Source: Desulfurococcales archaeon (GTDB taxonomy: Archaea; Thermoproteota; Thermoprotei_A; Sulfolobales; NBVN01). Taken from it: a stretch of DNA of 6,946 bases. This document shows, one piece after another, positions 1 through 5,927 of this stretch. Within the stretch, counting starts at the first letter, position 1; each line of letters starts with the position of its first letter. The notes below the pieces were generated by a model that saw nothing but the letters and a program-made list of their open reading frames with translations, made no database searches and was not told where the DNA came from. Where the stretch lies: positions 1 to 6,946 of the forward strand of contig JAGHCP010000002.1 of assembly GCA_021160415.1 (NCBI GenBank), read 5' to 3'. The position numbers and the translations under genes were made by a program.

Positions 1-516
1 AATATCCTCAGGACGCAGCGGGCGACCGCAAAAGCATACGAAGCCCCTTACTCTAGCAGGGTTTCCATAAACTAATGCATGAGGGGGTACGTCCTTAGTC
101 ACTACCGCTCCAGCTCCCACCATTGCGTATTCCCCTATCGTGACACCTGCAACTATGGTTGCGTTTGCACCTATTGAGGCACCCCTCCTTATAAGTGTTG
201 GCACCACCTCCCAGTCTTCATTGAAGGATCTAGGGTAGAGATCGTTTGTGAGCGTTGCGTGGGGGCCAAGGAAGACATCGTCTTCCACAGTAACCCCGCG
301 ATACACAGAAACGAAGTTCTGGATCTTCACGTTATTCCCTATTTTAACGCCCGCATCGACATACACCCCCTTACCTATGTTGCAATTCTTGCCTATTCTT
401 GCACCCTTCCTTATGTGTGCAAAGTGCCAAATTCTAGTACCCTCACCTATGACTACGTCTTCTTCAATTACTGCTGTAGGATGTATGAATATGTGGGAGT
501 TTTTCCTGGGCTCCAT
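1..516 (-). CDS. WbpD/WlbB-like hexapeptide-repeat N-acetyltransferase (3' end outside window)
   Basis: The 172 visible codons encode a left-handed parallel beta-helix acyltransferase. Imperfect hexapeptide repeats run from about residue 12 to 145 (for example VVIGEG, ARIGKN, VKIGNN, ASIGAN, VTIGEY, AMVGAG). The segment with GTRIWHFAH (26-34), IQNFVSVYRGVTVEDDVFLG (65-84) and TNDLYPR (90-96) is the signature of UDP-2-acetamido-3-amino-2,3-dideoxyglucuronate N-acetyltransferases. These enzymes transfer acetyl from acetyl-CoA to a UDP-amino sugar destined for surface polysaccharide or N-glycan. The GNPARV motif (151-156) normally ends the helix. It is followed by a CFC pair (161-163) beginning a Cys-rich tail that runs off the window. 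The ATG at 516 is preceded by GGAG at 523-526; an in-frame TTG at 528 is the alternative start, and an in-frame stop lies at 550-552. The family assignment is strong. The exact sugar substrate is inferred. The gene is transcribed away from the ribosomal operon and is unrelated in function. Confidence 0.9.
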   Translation of the reverse strand, partial: MEPRKNSHIFIHPTAVIEEDVVIGEGTRIWHFAHIRKGARIGKNCNIGKGVYVDAGVKIGNNVKIQNFVSVYRGVTVEDDVFLGPHATLTNDLYPRSFNEDWEVVPTLIRRGASIGANATIVAGVTIGEYAMVGAGAVVTKDVPPHALVYGNPARVRGFVCFCGRPLRPEDI

Positions 517-547
517 GCCTTTCTCCAAGCCTTTATAAGGTTTAGTA

Positions 548-557
548 AGTTATTAAA
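548..557 (-). promoter_or_regulatory. Candidate TATA box for the acetyltransferase gene
   Basis: Read on the minus strand this is GTTTAATAAC. Archaeal transcription starts about 25 bases downstream of the TATA centre, which would place the start near 527, leaving a short leader of about 11 bases before the ATG at 516 and including most of the GGAG ribosome binding site. A second AT-rich element, TTATAAAG (532-539), is a better match to consensus but is too close to the start codon for a message beginning at or before the ATG. The assignment is an inference from spacing. Confidence 0.4.
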
Positions 558-566
558 CCTGTCAAG

Positions 567-590
567 AGGCTTCAGGGCGTCCTGAAGTCT
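567..590. repeat. Inverted repeat between divergent promoters, candidate operator
   Basis: CTTCAGG (570-576) and CCTGAAG (581-587) are perfect inverted copies separated by GCGT. The arms extend to ten bases each (567-576 and 581-590) with one mismatch (569/588). The dyad centre lies about 28 bases from the rps13 TATA box and about 25 bases from the candidate minus-strand TATA box, so a dimeric regulator bound here could touch both promoters. No regulator gene is visible nearby. It could also simply be a fortuitous palindrome. Confidence 0.5.
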
Positions 591-591
591 A

Positions 592-605
592 AAGCTTTAA
601 AGCTT
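592..605. repeat. Perfect 14-bp palindrome abutting the rps13 TATA box
   Basis: AAGCTTTAAAGCTT reads identically on both strands. It overlaps the purine-rich stretch that would serve as the TFB recognition element and runs into the TATA box. It may be a regulator site, a side effect of AT-rich core promoter composition, or an imperfect second TBP-binding element (TTTAAA at its centre). Confidence 0.5.
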
Positions 606-610
606 ATATA
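597..610 (+). promoter_or_regulatory. BRE/TATA promoter of the ribosomal protein operon
   Basis: TTAAAG (597-602) followed by CTTATATA (603-610) fits an archaeal TFB recognition element plus TATA box. With the TATA centre near 607, transcription should begin around 632-634. That gives a leader of roughly 20 bases that contains the Shine-Dalgarno motif at 641-646 before the rps13 ATG at 654. This is the only convincing plus-strand promoter in the window, so it probably drives the whole downstream cluster. Confidence 0.75.
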
Positions 611-640
611 TCGTGTACTGTTTTGGTTTGTAGGTAGGTG

Positions 641-646
641 GGTGAT
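641..646 (+). promoter_or_regulatory. Shine-Dalgarno motif that decides the rps13 start
   Basis: GGTGAT complements the usual 3' end of archaeal 16S rRNA and lies 7 bases before the ATG at 654. The in-frame GTG at 642 is part of this motif, so it is unlikely to be the initiation codon. Confidence 0.75.
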
Positions 647-653
647 TACCGGG

Positions 654-1106
654 ATGCCTGAGGAGACGTATAAGCATATCGTGAGAATCGCTGGTATAGA
701 TATCGAAGGCGATCAATTGCTTCCTTTCGGACTAGCTAAAATTAAGGGTATAGGATATCACACGGGTTTGGCGTTAGTACGCAGGTTAGGGTTGGACCCT
801 CATATGCGTGTAGGTTACTTGAGCGAGGAGGACGTCGAGAAATTAGAAGACGCAGTAAATAATCCGCAGAAGTATGGGCTTCCTTCATGGTATTTGAACA
901 GAAGGAAGGACTTCAGAACCGGTGAGGACAGGCATTTGATAGGTGCTGACCTCATATACGAAGCCAGGCAGGATATTGAGAGGTTGATGAGGATTAGGTC
1001 GTGGAGAGGGATAAGACATCAGCTTGGGCTTAAGGTAAGAGGTCAGAGAACCCATACAACAGGTAGGTTAGGCCCTGTTGTGGGAGTGTCTAAGAAGAAG
1101 AGGTGA
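654..1106 (+). CDS. rps13: Small ribosomal subunit protein uS13
   Basis: This encodes a 150-residue archaeal uS13, which sits in the head of the 30S subunit and contacts uL5 and tRNA at the subunit interface. Visible hallmarks are the N-terminal HIVRIAGIDIEGDQLLPFGLAKIKGIG block with its helix-two turns-helix continuation, the SWRGIRHQLGLKVRGQRTHTTGR loop near the C-terminus, and a basic KKKR tail that contacts rRNA. The length is typical of archaeal and eukaryotic-type S13, which is longer than the bacterial protein of about 120 residues. I chose ATG 654 over the in-frame GTG 642 because the GTG lies inside the ribosome binding site. It is the first gene of the operon, 40-odd bases downstream of the TATA box. 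The stop codon TGA is embedded in the ribosome binding site of rps4. Confidence 0.97.
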   Translation: MPEETYKHIVRIAGIDIEGDQLLPFGLAKIKGIGYHTGLALVRRLGLDPHMRVGYLSEEDVEKLEDAVNNPQKYGLPSWYLNRRKDFRTGEDRHLIGADLIYEARQDIERLMRIRSWRGIRHQLGLKVRGQRTHTTGRLGPVVGVSKKKR

Positions 1107-1112
1107 TGCGTA

Positions 1113-1667
1113 ATGGGCGATCCTAAGAAGTCAAGGAAGAAGTGGGAGAGGCCTGGTCATCCGTGGATTAAGGAGAGGCTTCTTGAGGAGATGGAGTTAG
1201 TAGGTAAATATGGCTTGAGGAACAAGCGTGAGCTGTGGAGGGCTCAGACGTTCCTCAGGAGAATAAGGGATAGGGCTAAGGCCTTACTTTCACTTGCCCC
1301 GGAAGTTAGGGCTGAGAGGGAGGCGGAGTTAGTTAGGAGGTTATTCAGGATGGGTTTGCTTGAGTCCGATAAAGCAACTGTTGATGAAATTCTGGGTTTG
1401 ACTGTAGAGGACATTCTTCAAAGGAGGCTTCAGACAATTGTTTTCAGGAAGGGCTTAGCCAGAACCATTCATGAGGCTAGGCAGATGATTGTTCACGGAC
1501 ATATAGCCATAGCTGGGAGGCGGGTTACTTCACCTGGTTACCTGGTTTGGAGAGATGTGGAGGATCTCATAGATATATCCCCAGGATCCCCTATGGCAGA
1601 GCGGGTTAAGGAATGGATGTCGGAGAAGCAAGCCTCCGAGCAGGAGGTTCAAGAGGCTCAGGCCTGA
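1113..1667 (+). CDS. rps4: Small ribosomal subunit protein uS4
   Basis: This encodes 184 residues of archaeal uS4, a primary 16S rRNA-binding protein that nucleates assembly of the 30S body and helps proofreading. The N-terminus MGDPKKSRKKWERPGHPWIK is characteristic of archaeal, especially crenarchaeal, S4. It lacks the four-Cys zinc motif seen in many bacterial S4 proteins. The S4 RNA-binding domain spans about residues 104-168, with RRLQTIVFRKGLARTIHEAR and the MIVHGHIAIAGRRVTSPGYLV strand-turn. The tail (169-184) is acidic and low in complexity (EKQASEQEVQEAQA) and is probably disordered. The start is ATG 1113 with GGTGAT at 1102-1107, spaced 5 bases away and overlapping the stop codon of rps13. 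This is the second gene in the operon, and the order rps13-rps4-rps11-rpoD is widely conserved in archaea. Confidence 0.97.
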   Translation: MGDPKKSRKKWERPGHPWIKERLLEEMELVGKYGLRNKRELWRAQTFLRRIRDRAKALLSLAPEVRAEREAELVRRLFRMGLLESDKATVDEILGLTVEDILQRRLQTIVFRKGLARTIHEARQMIVHGHIAIAGRRVTSPGYLVWRDVEDLIDISPGSPMAERVKEWMSEKQASEQEVQEAQA

Positions 1668-1673
1668 GGTGAT
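1668..1673 (+). promoter_or_regulatory. Shine-Dalgarno motif that decides the rps11 start
   Basis: GGTGAT ends 5 bases before ATG 1679. The in-frame TTG at 1673 overlaps the last base of the motif, so it cannot be initiated from this site. Confidence 0.75.
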
Positions 1674-1678
1674 TGGAT

Positions 1679-2080
1679 ATGGCGTTCGCATCCAGAGAAC
1701 TTAAATGGGGTGTGGCCCACATATTTAGCTCATTTAACAACACTATTGTTCACATAACTGACCTAAGCGGTGCAGAAACTGTAGCGAGAATGTCTGGCGG
1801 TATGGTGGTGAGAGCAGACAGGGAGAAGCCATCACCTTACGTTGCTATGATGATTGCCTATAGGGCAGCGCAGCAAGCAATGGAGAAAGGAATTTCAGCG
1901 ATCCATATAAAAGTTAGGGGGCCTGGTGGTCACGGACCTAAAATCCCTGGTCCGGGAGCTCAAGCAGCTATCAGAGCCTTAGCTAGGGCGGGCTTCATTA
2001 TCGGAAGGATAGAGGACGTCACGCCGATACCACATGACACCACCCGGAGACCTGGAGGCAGGAGAGGTAGGAGAGTGTGA
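1679..2080 (+). CDS. rps11: Small ribosomal subunit protein uS11
   Basis: This encodes 133 residues of uS11, which sits in the 30S platform near the mRNA exit and binds helix 45 of 16S rRNA. Hallmarks are WGVAHIFSSFNNTIVHITD at the N-terminus, the glycine-rich KVRGPGGHGPKIPGPGAQAAIRAL segment, the EDVTPIPHDTTRRPGGRRG motif and an extremely basic C-terminus ending RRGRRV, all almost universal in archaeal and eukaryotic uS11. ATG 1679 gives a normal N-terminus (MAFASRELKWG). Starting at TTG 1673 would add two residues and would overlap the ribosome binding site. It lies 11 bases after the rps4 stop and 12 bases before rpoD. Confidence 0.97.
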   Translation: MAFASRELKWGVAHIFSSFNNTIVHITDLSGAETVARMSGGMVVRADREKPSPYVAMMIAYRAAQQAMEKGISAIHIKVRGPGGHGPKIPGPGAQAAIRALARAGFIIGRIEDVTPIPHDTTRRPGGRRGRRV

Positions 2081-2092
2081 CGGTGCCTACTC

Positions 2093-2938
2093 ATGACTGT
2101 CTCCATCAAAGTAGTTGAGAAGGATGAGAATAGGGTCAAGCTCCTCATCAAGGGTGTTCATATACACATAGTTAACGCTATACGGAGGGCGGCTTTGGAG
2201 TACGTTCCAACGATGGCTGTAGATTTCGTGGTTTTCAGAACGAACACTTCAGTTCTTCATGATGAGATAATAGCGCATAGAATAGGCTTGATTCCATTAG
2301 CTTCGGAAGAAGCGTTGAAGAAATACAAATCCCCCGAAGAATGTAGTAAGGAGGGTATGGAGGAGGATCCTTCGTGCTATGCTATTCTTTCGTTAGAGGC
2401 TGAAGCAGGAGAGGATGAGATAAGAACTGTTTACTCGGGGGAGCTCAAGCCTCTCACAGACCCTGACGTGAAGCCGACAAGTGATAAGATTCCCATCGTT
2501 CTCTTAGGTCCTAATCAACGGATCATTCTCGAGGCATACGCGAGATTAGGGAGGGGGAAGGAACACATCAAGTGGGCCCCGGCAACAGTGTCAGTTGCCA
2601 CCTATGTCCCCGTTGTTAAGGTGGACAGAGATAAGTGCACTGACTGCGGGGACTGCGTTAATGTATGCCCTACTGGGGCGCTTAAGATGGTTAACGGGAA
2701 GCTCCAAGTCTACGAGGACAGGTGTACACTATGCAGGCAGTGTACTAGGACGTGTGCTTACGACGCAATAACGCTTACTCATAAAGAGGGTGAGTACTAC
2801 TTGATGGTTGAGTCCTCTGGGGCCTTAAGTCCTAGGACAATTCTCGTGGAGTCTGTAAAGGAGATCATAAAGAAACTGGATACTCTTTTAAGTGAGATCA
2901 GTTCAATTGAGGAGGCAGTTGAGGGTGGTGCTGGATGA
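2093..2938 (+). CDS. rpoD: DNA-directed RNA polymerase subunit D (Rpo3) with two Fe-S motifs
   Basis: This is the archaeal counterpart of eukaryotic Rpb3 and of one bacterial alpha protomer. It pairs with subunit L, together with N and P, to form the assembly platform for RNA polymerase. The 281 residues show the dimerisation domain (HIVNAIRRAALEYVPTMAVD, 25-44; EIIAHRIGLIPL, 58-69) and the insert domain with PIVLLGPNQRI (134-144) and GRGKEHIKWAPATVSV (153-168). A ferredoxin-like domain follows, with CxxCxxCxxxCP at Cys182/185/188/192 and CxxCxxCxxxC at Cys211/214/217/221. From family knowledge this set would support two [4Fe-4S] clusters. The C-terminus forms the helix that closes the dimerisation domain. 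Cys84 and Cys95 are additional paired cysteines in the insert domain. ATG 2093 is preceded by GGTG at 2082-2085. The stop overlaps rpl18e as ATGA, indicating coupled translation. Confidence 0.97.
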   Translation: MTVSIKVVEKDENRVKLLIKGVHIHIVNAIRRAALEYVPTMAVDFVVFRTNTSVLHDEIIAHRIGLIPLASEEALKKYKSPEECSKEGMEEDPSCYAILSLEAEAGEDEIRTVYSGELKPLTDPDVKPTSDKIPIVLLGPNQRIILEAYARLGRGKEHIKWAPATVSVATYVPVVKVDRDKCTDCGDCVNVCPTGALKMVNGKLQVYEDRCTLCRQCTRTCAYDAITLTHKEGEYYLMVESSGALSPRTILVESVKEIIKKLDTLLSEISSIEEAVEGGAG

Positions 2939-3297
2939 GGAGGACTGGACCAACAAATATCGTGGTAAGGAAATTAATTACGCAGCTCAGGAAAGCATCT
3001 AAAGCGAATGATGCCCCTATTTGGGGTTACGTAGCCGATTTACTGGGGCGACCTTCAAGGAAGAGAGTAGTGGTTAACATTTCGAGGATTAACAGGTATG
3101 CTGAGGATGGAGATGTAATAGTTGTTCCAGGTAAGGTTTTAGGGGCAGGGCTCCTCAATAAGAAAGTCACGGTTGCAGCCCTCTCATTCAGTGAGACGGC
3201 GCTACTTAAAATAAAGTCGGCTGGAGGGAAGGTTCTCACCATTGAAGACTTAATACGTGAGAATCCAAGGGGTAGTGGGGTGAGGGTGTTAGGATGA
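2935..3297 (+). CDS. rpl18e: Large ribosomal subunit protein eL18
   Basis: This encodes 120 residues of eL18 (archaeal L18e), a 50S protein found only in archaea and eukaryotes and related in fold to bacterial uL15. Recognisable blocks are RRTGPTNIVVRKLITQLRKAS at the N-terminus, LLGRPSRKRVVVNISRINRYA in the middle, and the VIVVPGKVLGAGLLNKKVTVAALSFSETA segment, ending with GSGVRVLG. The length matches archaeal homologues. The ATG overlaps the rpoD stop (ATGA at 2935-2938), and a GGTGGTG motif lies just upstream within the end of rpoD. Its own stop likewise overlaps the start of rpl13. Confidence 0.96.
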   Translation: MRRTGPTNIVVRKLITQLRKASKANDAPIWGYVADLLGRPSRKRVVVNISRINRYAEDGDVIVVPGKVLGAGLLNKKVTVAALSFSETALLKIKSAGGKVLTIEDLIRENPRGSGVRVLG

Positions 3298-3752
3298 GTG
3301 CAGAGGCGAGGAAGTTGAGGCGCACGATAATCATAGATGCTGAAGGAGCTATCCTAGGTAGGCTTTGCACACACATTGCGAAGGCACTTCAGGAAGGCTT
3401 CAAGATTTATGTTGTGAACGCTGAGAAGGCTGTTGTAAGTGGTGAGAAGCTGAGGGTCATTGAAGGGTATAAAGTTTGGCTGAGGATTAAGACATTAAGA
3501 AACCCGCAGAAAAGATCACCTAGGAGACCCAGAACCCCGGAAGCCATAATTAAGAGGACAGTTAAAGGTATGCTACCTAAGAACTTTCAGAAGGGCTTGG
3601 AGGCTTTGAGGAATTTGAAGGTGTTCGTGGGTATACCTAAAGAGTTTGAAGGGAAGGAAATGGTTAAGCTCTCTTCAGTCAGTTCAGAGAAGCTAGGCCG
3701 TGAATACATAACTGTTGGAGAAATAGCTAAGGCTCTCGGGTGGAAAGGATGA
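3294..3752 (+). CDS. rpl13: Large ribosomal subunit protein uL13
   Basis: This encodes 152 residues of uL13, an early-assembling 50S protein on the back of the large subunit. It shows the IDAEGAILGRLCTHIAKAL motif (15-32), VVNAEKAVVSGEK (40-52), and the basic RRPRTPEAIIKRTVKGMLP segment (77-95) that corresponds to the conserved rRNA-binding region. The C-terminal portion is the archaeal/eukaryotic-type extension. ATG 3294 overlaps the stop of rpl18e as ATGA, with a GGTGA motif about 10 bases upstream at 3279-3283. The gene overlaps rps9 in the same way, forming an L18e-L13-S9 run that is conserved across archaea. Confidence 0.97.
   Translation: MSAEARKLRRTIIIDAEGAILGRLCTHIAKALQEGFKIYVVNAEKAVVSGEKLRVIEGYKVWLRIKTLRNPQKRSPRRPRTPEAIIKRTVKGMLPKNFQKGLEALRNLKVFVGIPKEFEGKEMVKLSSVSSEKLGREYITVGEIAKALGWKG
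3738..3743 (+). promoter_or_regulatory. Shine-Dalgarno motif that decides the rps9 start
   Basis: GGGTGG ends 5 bases before ATG 3749. The in-frame GTG at 3740 lies inside it, so the ATG, which overlaps the rpl13 stop as ATGA like the two preceding genes, is the better start. Confidence 0.7.
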
Positions 3753-4180
3753 GTTCGTCAAAATTAGGGCAAACTCAGAACAAAATAGTTATCTCAACCG
3801 GGAAGAGGAAGACTGCTATTGCTAGGGCCGTGATAAAACCCGGTAGGGGGCGTGTATGGATCAACGGGATTCCCTTAGAGATATGGCCTGTTGAAATGGC
3901 CAGGCTTAAGATGATGGAGCCTCTACTGCTTGCGGGCGAGAAGATCTGGAAGACTATGGATATCCGAGTAACTGTTGAAGGAGGCGGTTTCATGGCTCAG
4001 GCGGACGCTGTAAGGACTGCTATAGCGAGAGGTATTGTGTCATTCACCGGGAGCGATGAGTTAAGAACGCTCTTCAAGGAGTACAGTAGACCTATGCTGG
4101 CTGGGGATCCGAGGCAGACCGAACCTGAGAAGTGGATGAGGTACTCCGCAAGGAGGTGGAGGCAGAAATCCTACAGGTGA
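3749..4180 (+). CDS. rps9: Small ribosomal subunit protein uS9
   Basis: This encodes 143 residues of uS9, a 30S head protein whose C-terminal arginine reaches the P-site tRNA anticodon stem-loop. Visible motifs are TGKRKTAIARAVIKPGRGRVWING (17-40), the VEGGGFMAQADAVRTAIARGIV block in the centre, and the invariant basic C-terminus RRWRQKSYR, ending in the expected arginine. The length is normal for archaea. The ATG at 3749 overlaps the rpl13 stop; the in-frame GTG at 3740 would add three residues but lies inside the ribosome binding site. The stop TGA is contained in the GGTGA ribosome binding site of the next gene, rpoN. Confidence 0.97.
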   Translation: MSSSKLGQTQNKIVISTGKRKTAIARAVIKPGRGRVWINGIPLEIWPVEMARLKMMEPLLLAGEKIWKTMDIRVTVEGGGFMAQADAVRTAIARGIVSFTGSDELRTLFKEYSRPMLAGDPRQTEPEKWMRYSARRWRQKSYR

Positions 4181-4187
4181 CAGTGTA

Positions 4188-4391
4188 ATGGTAATGTTTC
4201 CTGTTAGGTGCCCAACCTGTGGTGCTGTGATTGGAGATAAATGGGAGGAATTCGTTAGGAGGGTGAAGGCTGGTGAGAACCCTCGGAAAGTCCTGGACGA
4301 TCTTAAAATTAGGCGGTACTGCTGCAGAAGGGTTTTCATATCTCACGTTAATTTAATCGAGGAAATGGTTATGTACACTAAGAAGGCGTGA
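4188..4391 (+). CDS. rpoN: DNA-directed RNA polymerase subunit N (Rpo10)
   Basis: This 67-residue protein is the archaeal equivalent of Rpb10, a small zinc-binding subunit that sits on the D-L platform of RNA polymerase. The zinc site is visible as the CPTC motif (Cys8, Cys11) and the adjacent CysCys pair (Cys45, Cys46) in RRYCCRRVF. The intervening GDKWEEFVRRVKAGENPRKVLDDL helix region is typical of the family. The length is normal. ATG 4188 sits 7 bases after GGTGA (4176-4180); a second in-frame ATG at 4194 would be 13 bases away and is less likely. In many archaea rpoK follows, but here rps2 follows after 6 bases. Confidence 0.97.
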   Translation: MVMFPVRCPTCGAVIGDKWEEFVRRVKAGENPRKVLDDLKIRRYCCRRVFISHVNLIEEMVMYTKKA

Positions 4392-4397
4392 TGCACC

Positions 4398-5042
4398 ATG
4401 GCGGAGGAGCAGGGCAGAAGTTACGAATCAGCTTCAATTGAGTTACTCGTCCCTATAAACATGTATTTAGAGGCAGGAGTACACATAGGCACCCACATGT
4501 GTACGCAACACATGAAGAGATTTGTTTACAAGCAGAAGCCGGAAGGCCCTTACGTCATAGATATCAGGAAAACCGACGAGAGAATTAGGGTTGCAGGTAA
4601 GTTCCTCGCTAGATATAAGCCAGAAAATGTTCTCGCGGTTTCGGCAAGGCAGTACGGATTCACTCCCGTAAGGAAGTTCGCGGAGTTAACAGGCGCGAAG
4701 GCAGTCACAGGTAGGTTCATCCCCGGGACCTTGACGAACCCACGGCTTAAACACTACGTAGAGCCGGAGGTCATCATAGTTACTGATCCAAGGGTGGATC
4801 AGCAAGCAATCTTTGAGGCATCCAAAATAGGTATTCCGGTGGTCGCCATTGCGAGCACTGACGCGAAGCTTAGCGGGATAGATTTAGTGATACCTGCAAA
4901 TAATAAGGGGAGGAAATCACTAGCACTCATCTACTGGTTACTGACAAGGCAGGTTCTCAGAGAACGGGGAGTTATAGGGATGGATGCGAATCTTCCGGTA
5001 GGGCCAGACGCCTTCGAAACGAAGGTGACGGCCCGGTGGTGA
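4398..5042 (+). CDS. rps2: Small ribosomal subunit protein uS2
   Basis: This encodes 214 residues of uS2, which binds late at the head-body junction of the 30S subunit and is the archaeal relative of eukaryotic RPSA/SA (p40, laminin receptor precursor). Motifs are YLEAGVHIGTHMCTQHMKRFVY (23-44), the GRFIPGTLTNPRLKHYVEPEVIIVTDPR core (105-132), and the DLVIPANNKGRKSLALIYWLL segment (162-182). It lacks the coiled-coil insertion of bacterial S2, as expected for archaea. ATG 4398 has GTGAT at 4388-4392, which contains the stop of rpoN. The end overlaps the start region of the Memo gene, consistent with one polycistronic message. Confidence 0.96.
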   Translation: MAEEQGRSYESASIELLVPINMYLEAGVHIGTHMCTQHMKRFVYKQKPEGPYVIDIRKTDERIRVAGKFLARYKPENVLAVSARQYGFTPVRKFAELTGAKAVTGRFIPGTLTNPRLKHYVEPEVIIVTDPRVDQQAIFEASKIGIPVVAIASTDAKLSGIDLVIPANNKGRKSLALIYWLLTRQVLRERGVIGMDANLPVGPDAFETKVTARW

Positions 5043-5887
5043 ATAGGCCAGCAGTTTTTGCCGGGCAGTTTTATGAATCGGACCCAGAAGAGTTAAGATC
5101 AAGGATTGAATGGTGCTTTAAGCACGAATTGGGGCCGGGCAGGCTTCCAGAACCAGCACGCGTGAGGAACAAGGAAGCGGTAGGTTATATCGTCCCCCAT
5201 GCAGGGTACATCTACAGTGGCCCTGTAGCTGCCTATGCATATCTCTCCATATCGCTGGAAGGACTGCCTCATACATTCATCTTAATAGGTCCTAACCATA
5301 CAGGTGTGGGGCCAGCCATATCGGTGTTCCCCGAAGGCTTCTGGGAGACCCCTTTAGGGGATGTAGAGATTGACTCAGACTTAGTAGCTGAAATAGTTAA
5401 GCACTCCAAGTTTGTTAAGCTTGACACCTCCGCGCATGAGAGAGAGCATTCCCTTGAAGTTCAGTTGCCTTTTCTCCAGTACATTTTTGGAAGCACTTTC
5501 AAAATAGTTCCCATAACAATGCTCTATCAAACACCTGAAACAGCAAAGGACTTAGCGTCGGCCATTCGGAGAGCCGTGGAAGAACTTGGCCGGGATGCTA
5601 CCGTCATATCAACAACGGATCTAACGCATTACGAACCTCACGAGCTTGCTTTAAGAAAGGATGAAGAGGTCTTGAAGAAAGTTGAAGCTGTTGATCCTGA
5701 AGGGCTTTACTCCGTCGTAATTGAGAAGGATATCTCCATGTGTGGAGTCGGCCCAGTAATGACTATTCTCTACTTAAGCATTCAGATTGGACGCAGGCGG
5801 AGTAAGTTGCTTAAACATGCAACGTCTGGCGACGTGACGGGAGAGAGAAGCTGGGTCGTGGGTTACGCCTCACTTGCTGTGTATTAA
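5036..5887 (+). CDS. Memo-family protein (AmmeMemoRadiSam system protein B family)
   Basis: This encodes 283 residues of the Memo family, which shares the fold of LigB-type non-haem iron dioxygenases. The archaeal function is not established. Motifs are VPHAGYIYSGPVAAYAY (53-69), LIGPNHTG (83-90), EHSLEVQLPFLQYIFG (137-152), STTDLTHYEP (192-201), MCGVGPV (235-241) and HATSGDVTG (261-269). His55, His88 and Cys236 correspond by motif to the metal ligands His49, His81 and Cys244 of human Memo1, so metal binding is likely retained. There is no signal peptide or membrane segment. Starts are GTG 5036 or GTG 5039; GGTGAC at 5024-5029 is 6 bases from the first, which I use, while the second would make a GTGA overlap with the rps2 stop. 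Memo genes often lie between rps2 and mevalonate-pathway genes in archaea, as here. Confidence 0.92.
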   Translation: MVNRPAVFAGQFYESDPEELRSRIEWCFKHELGPGRLPEPARVRNKEAVGYIVPHAGYIYSGPVAAYAYLSISLEGLPHTFILIGPNHTGVGPAISVFPEGFWETPLGDVEIDSDLVAEIVKHSKFVKLDTSAHEREHSLEVQLPFLQYIFGSTFKIVPITMLYQTPETAKDLASAIRRAVEELGRDATVISTTDLTHYEPHELALRKDEEVLKKVEAVDPEGLYSVVIEKDISMCGVGPVMTILYLSIQIGRRRSKLLKHATSGDVTGERSWVVGYASLAVY

Positions 5888-5927
5888 TCCGTAAAAGGCA
5901 TGCATAGCTTAAGACCCGGTGTGTGTT

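Noticed and set aside
532..539. TTATAAAG on the minus strand as the TATA box of the acetyltransferase
   Set aside because: It would place the transcription start about 26 bases downstream, inside the coding region, and no later start codon preserves the conserved N-terminus. The element at 548-557 fits better.
248..585. Two overlapping plus-strand reading frames of about 100 codons
   Set aside because: They lie antisense to the well-supported acetyltransferase, resemble no protein I know, and have no ribosome binding site.
642..653. GTG 642 as the rps13 start
   Set aside because: The GTG is part of the GGTGAT ribosome binding site, and the ATG at 654 has ideal 7-base spacing.
4061..4346. 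Minus-strand reading frames of 84-92 codons opposite rps9 and rpoN
   Set aside because: Both plus-strand genes there are unmistakable, and the antisense translations are low in structure and rich in Ser/Pro/His, as expected of a shadow.
5881..5900. Possible internal promoter (GTATTAAT or GTAAAAGG) before the unknown gene
   Set aside because: Neither resembles a good archaeal TATA box with a BRE, and the surrounding genes are tightly packed in one direction; too weak to list as a feature.
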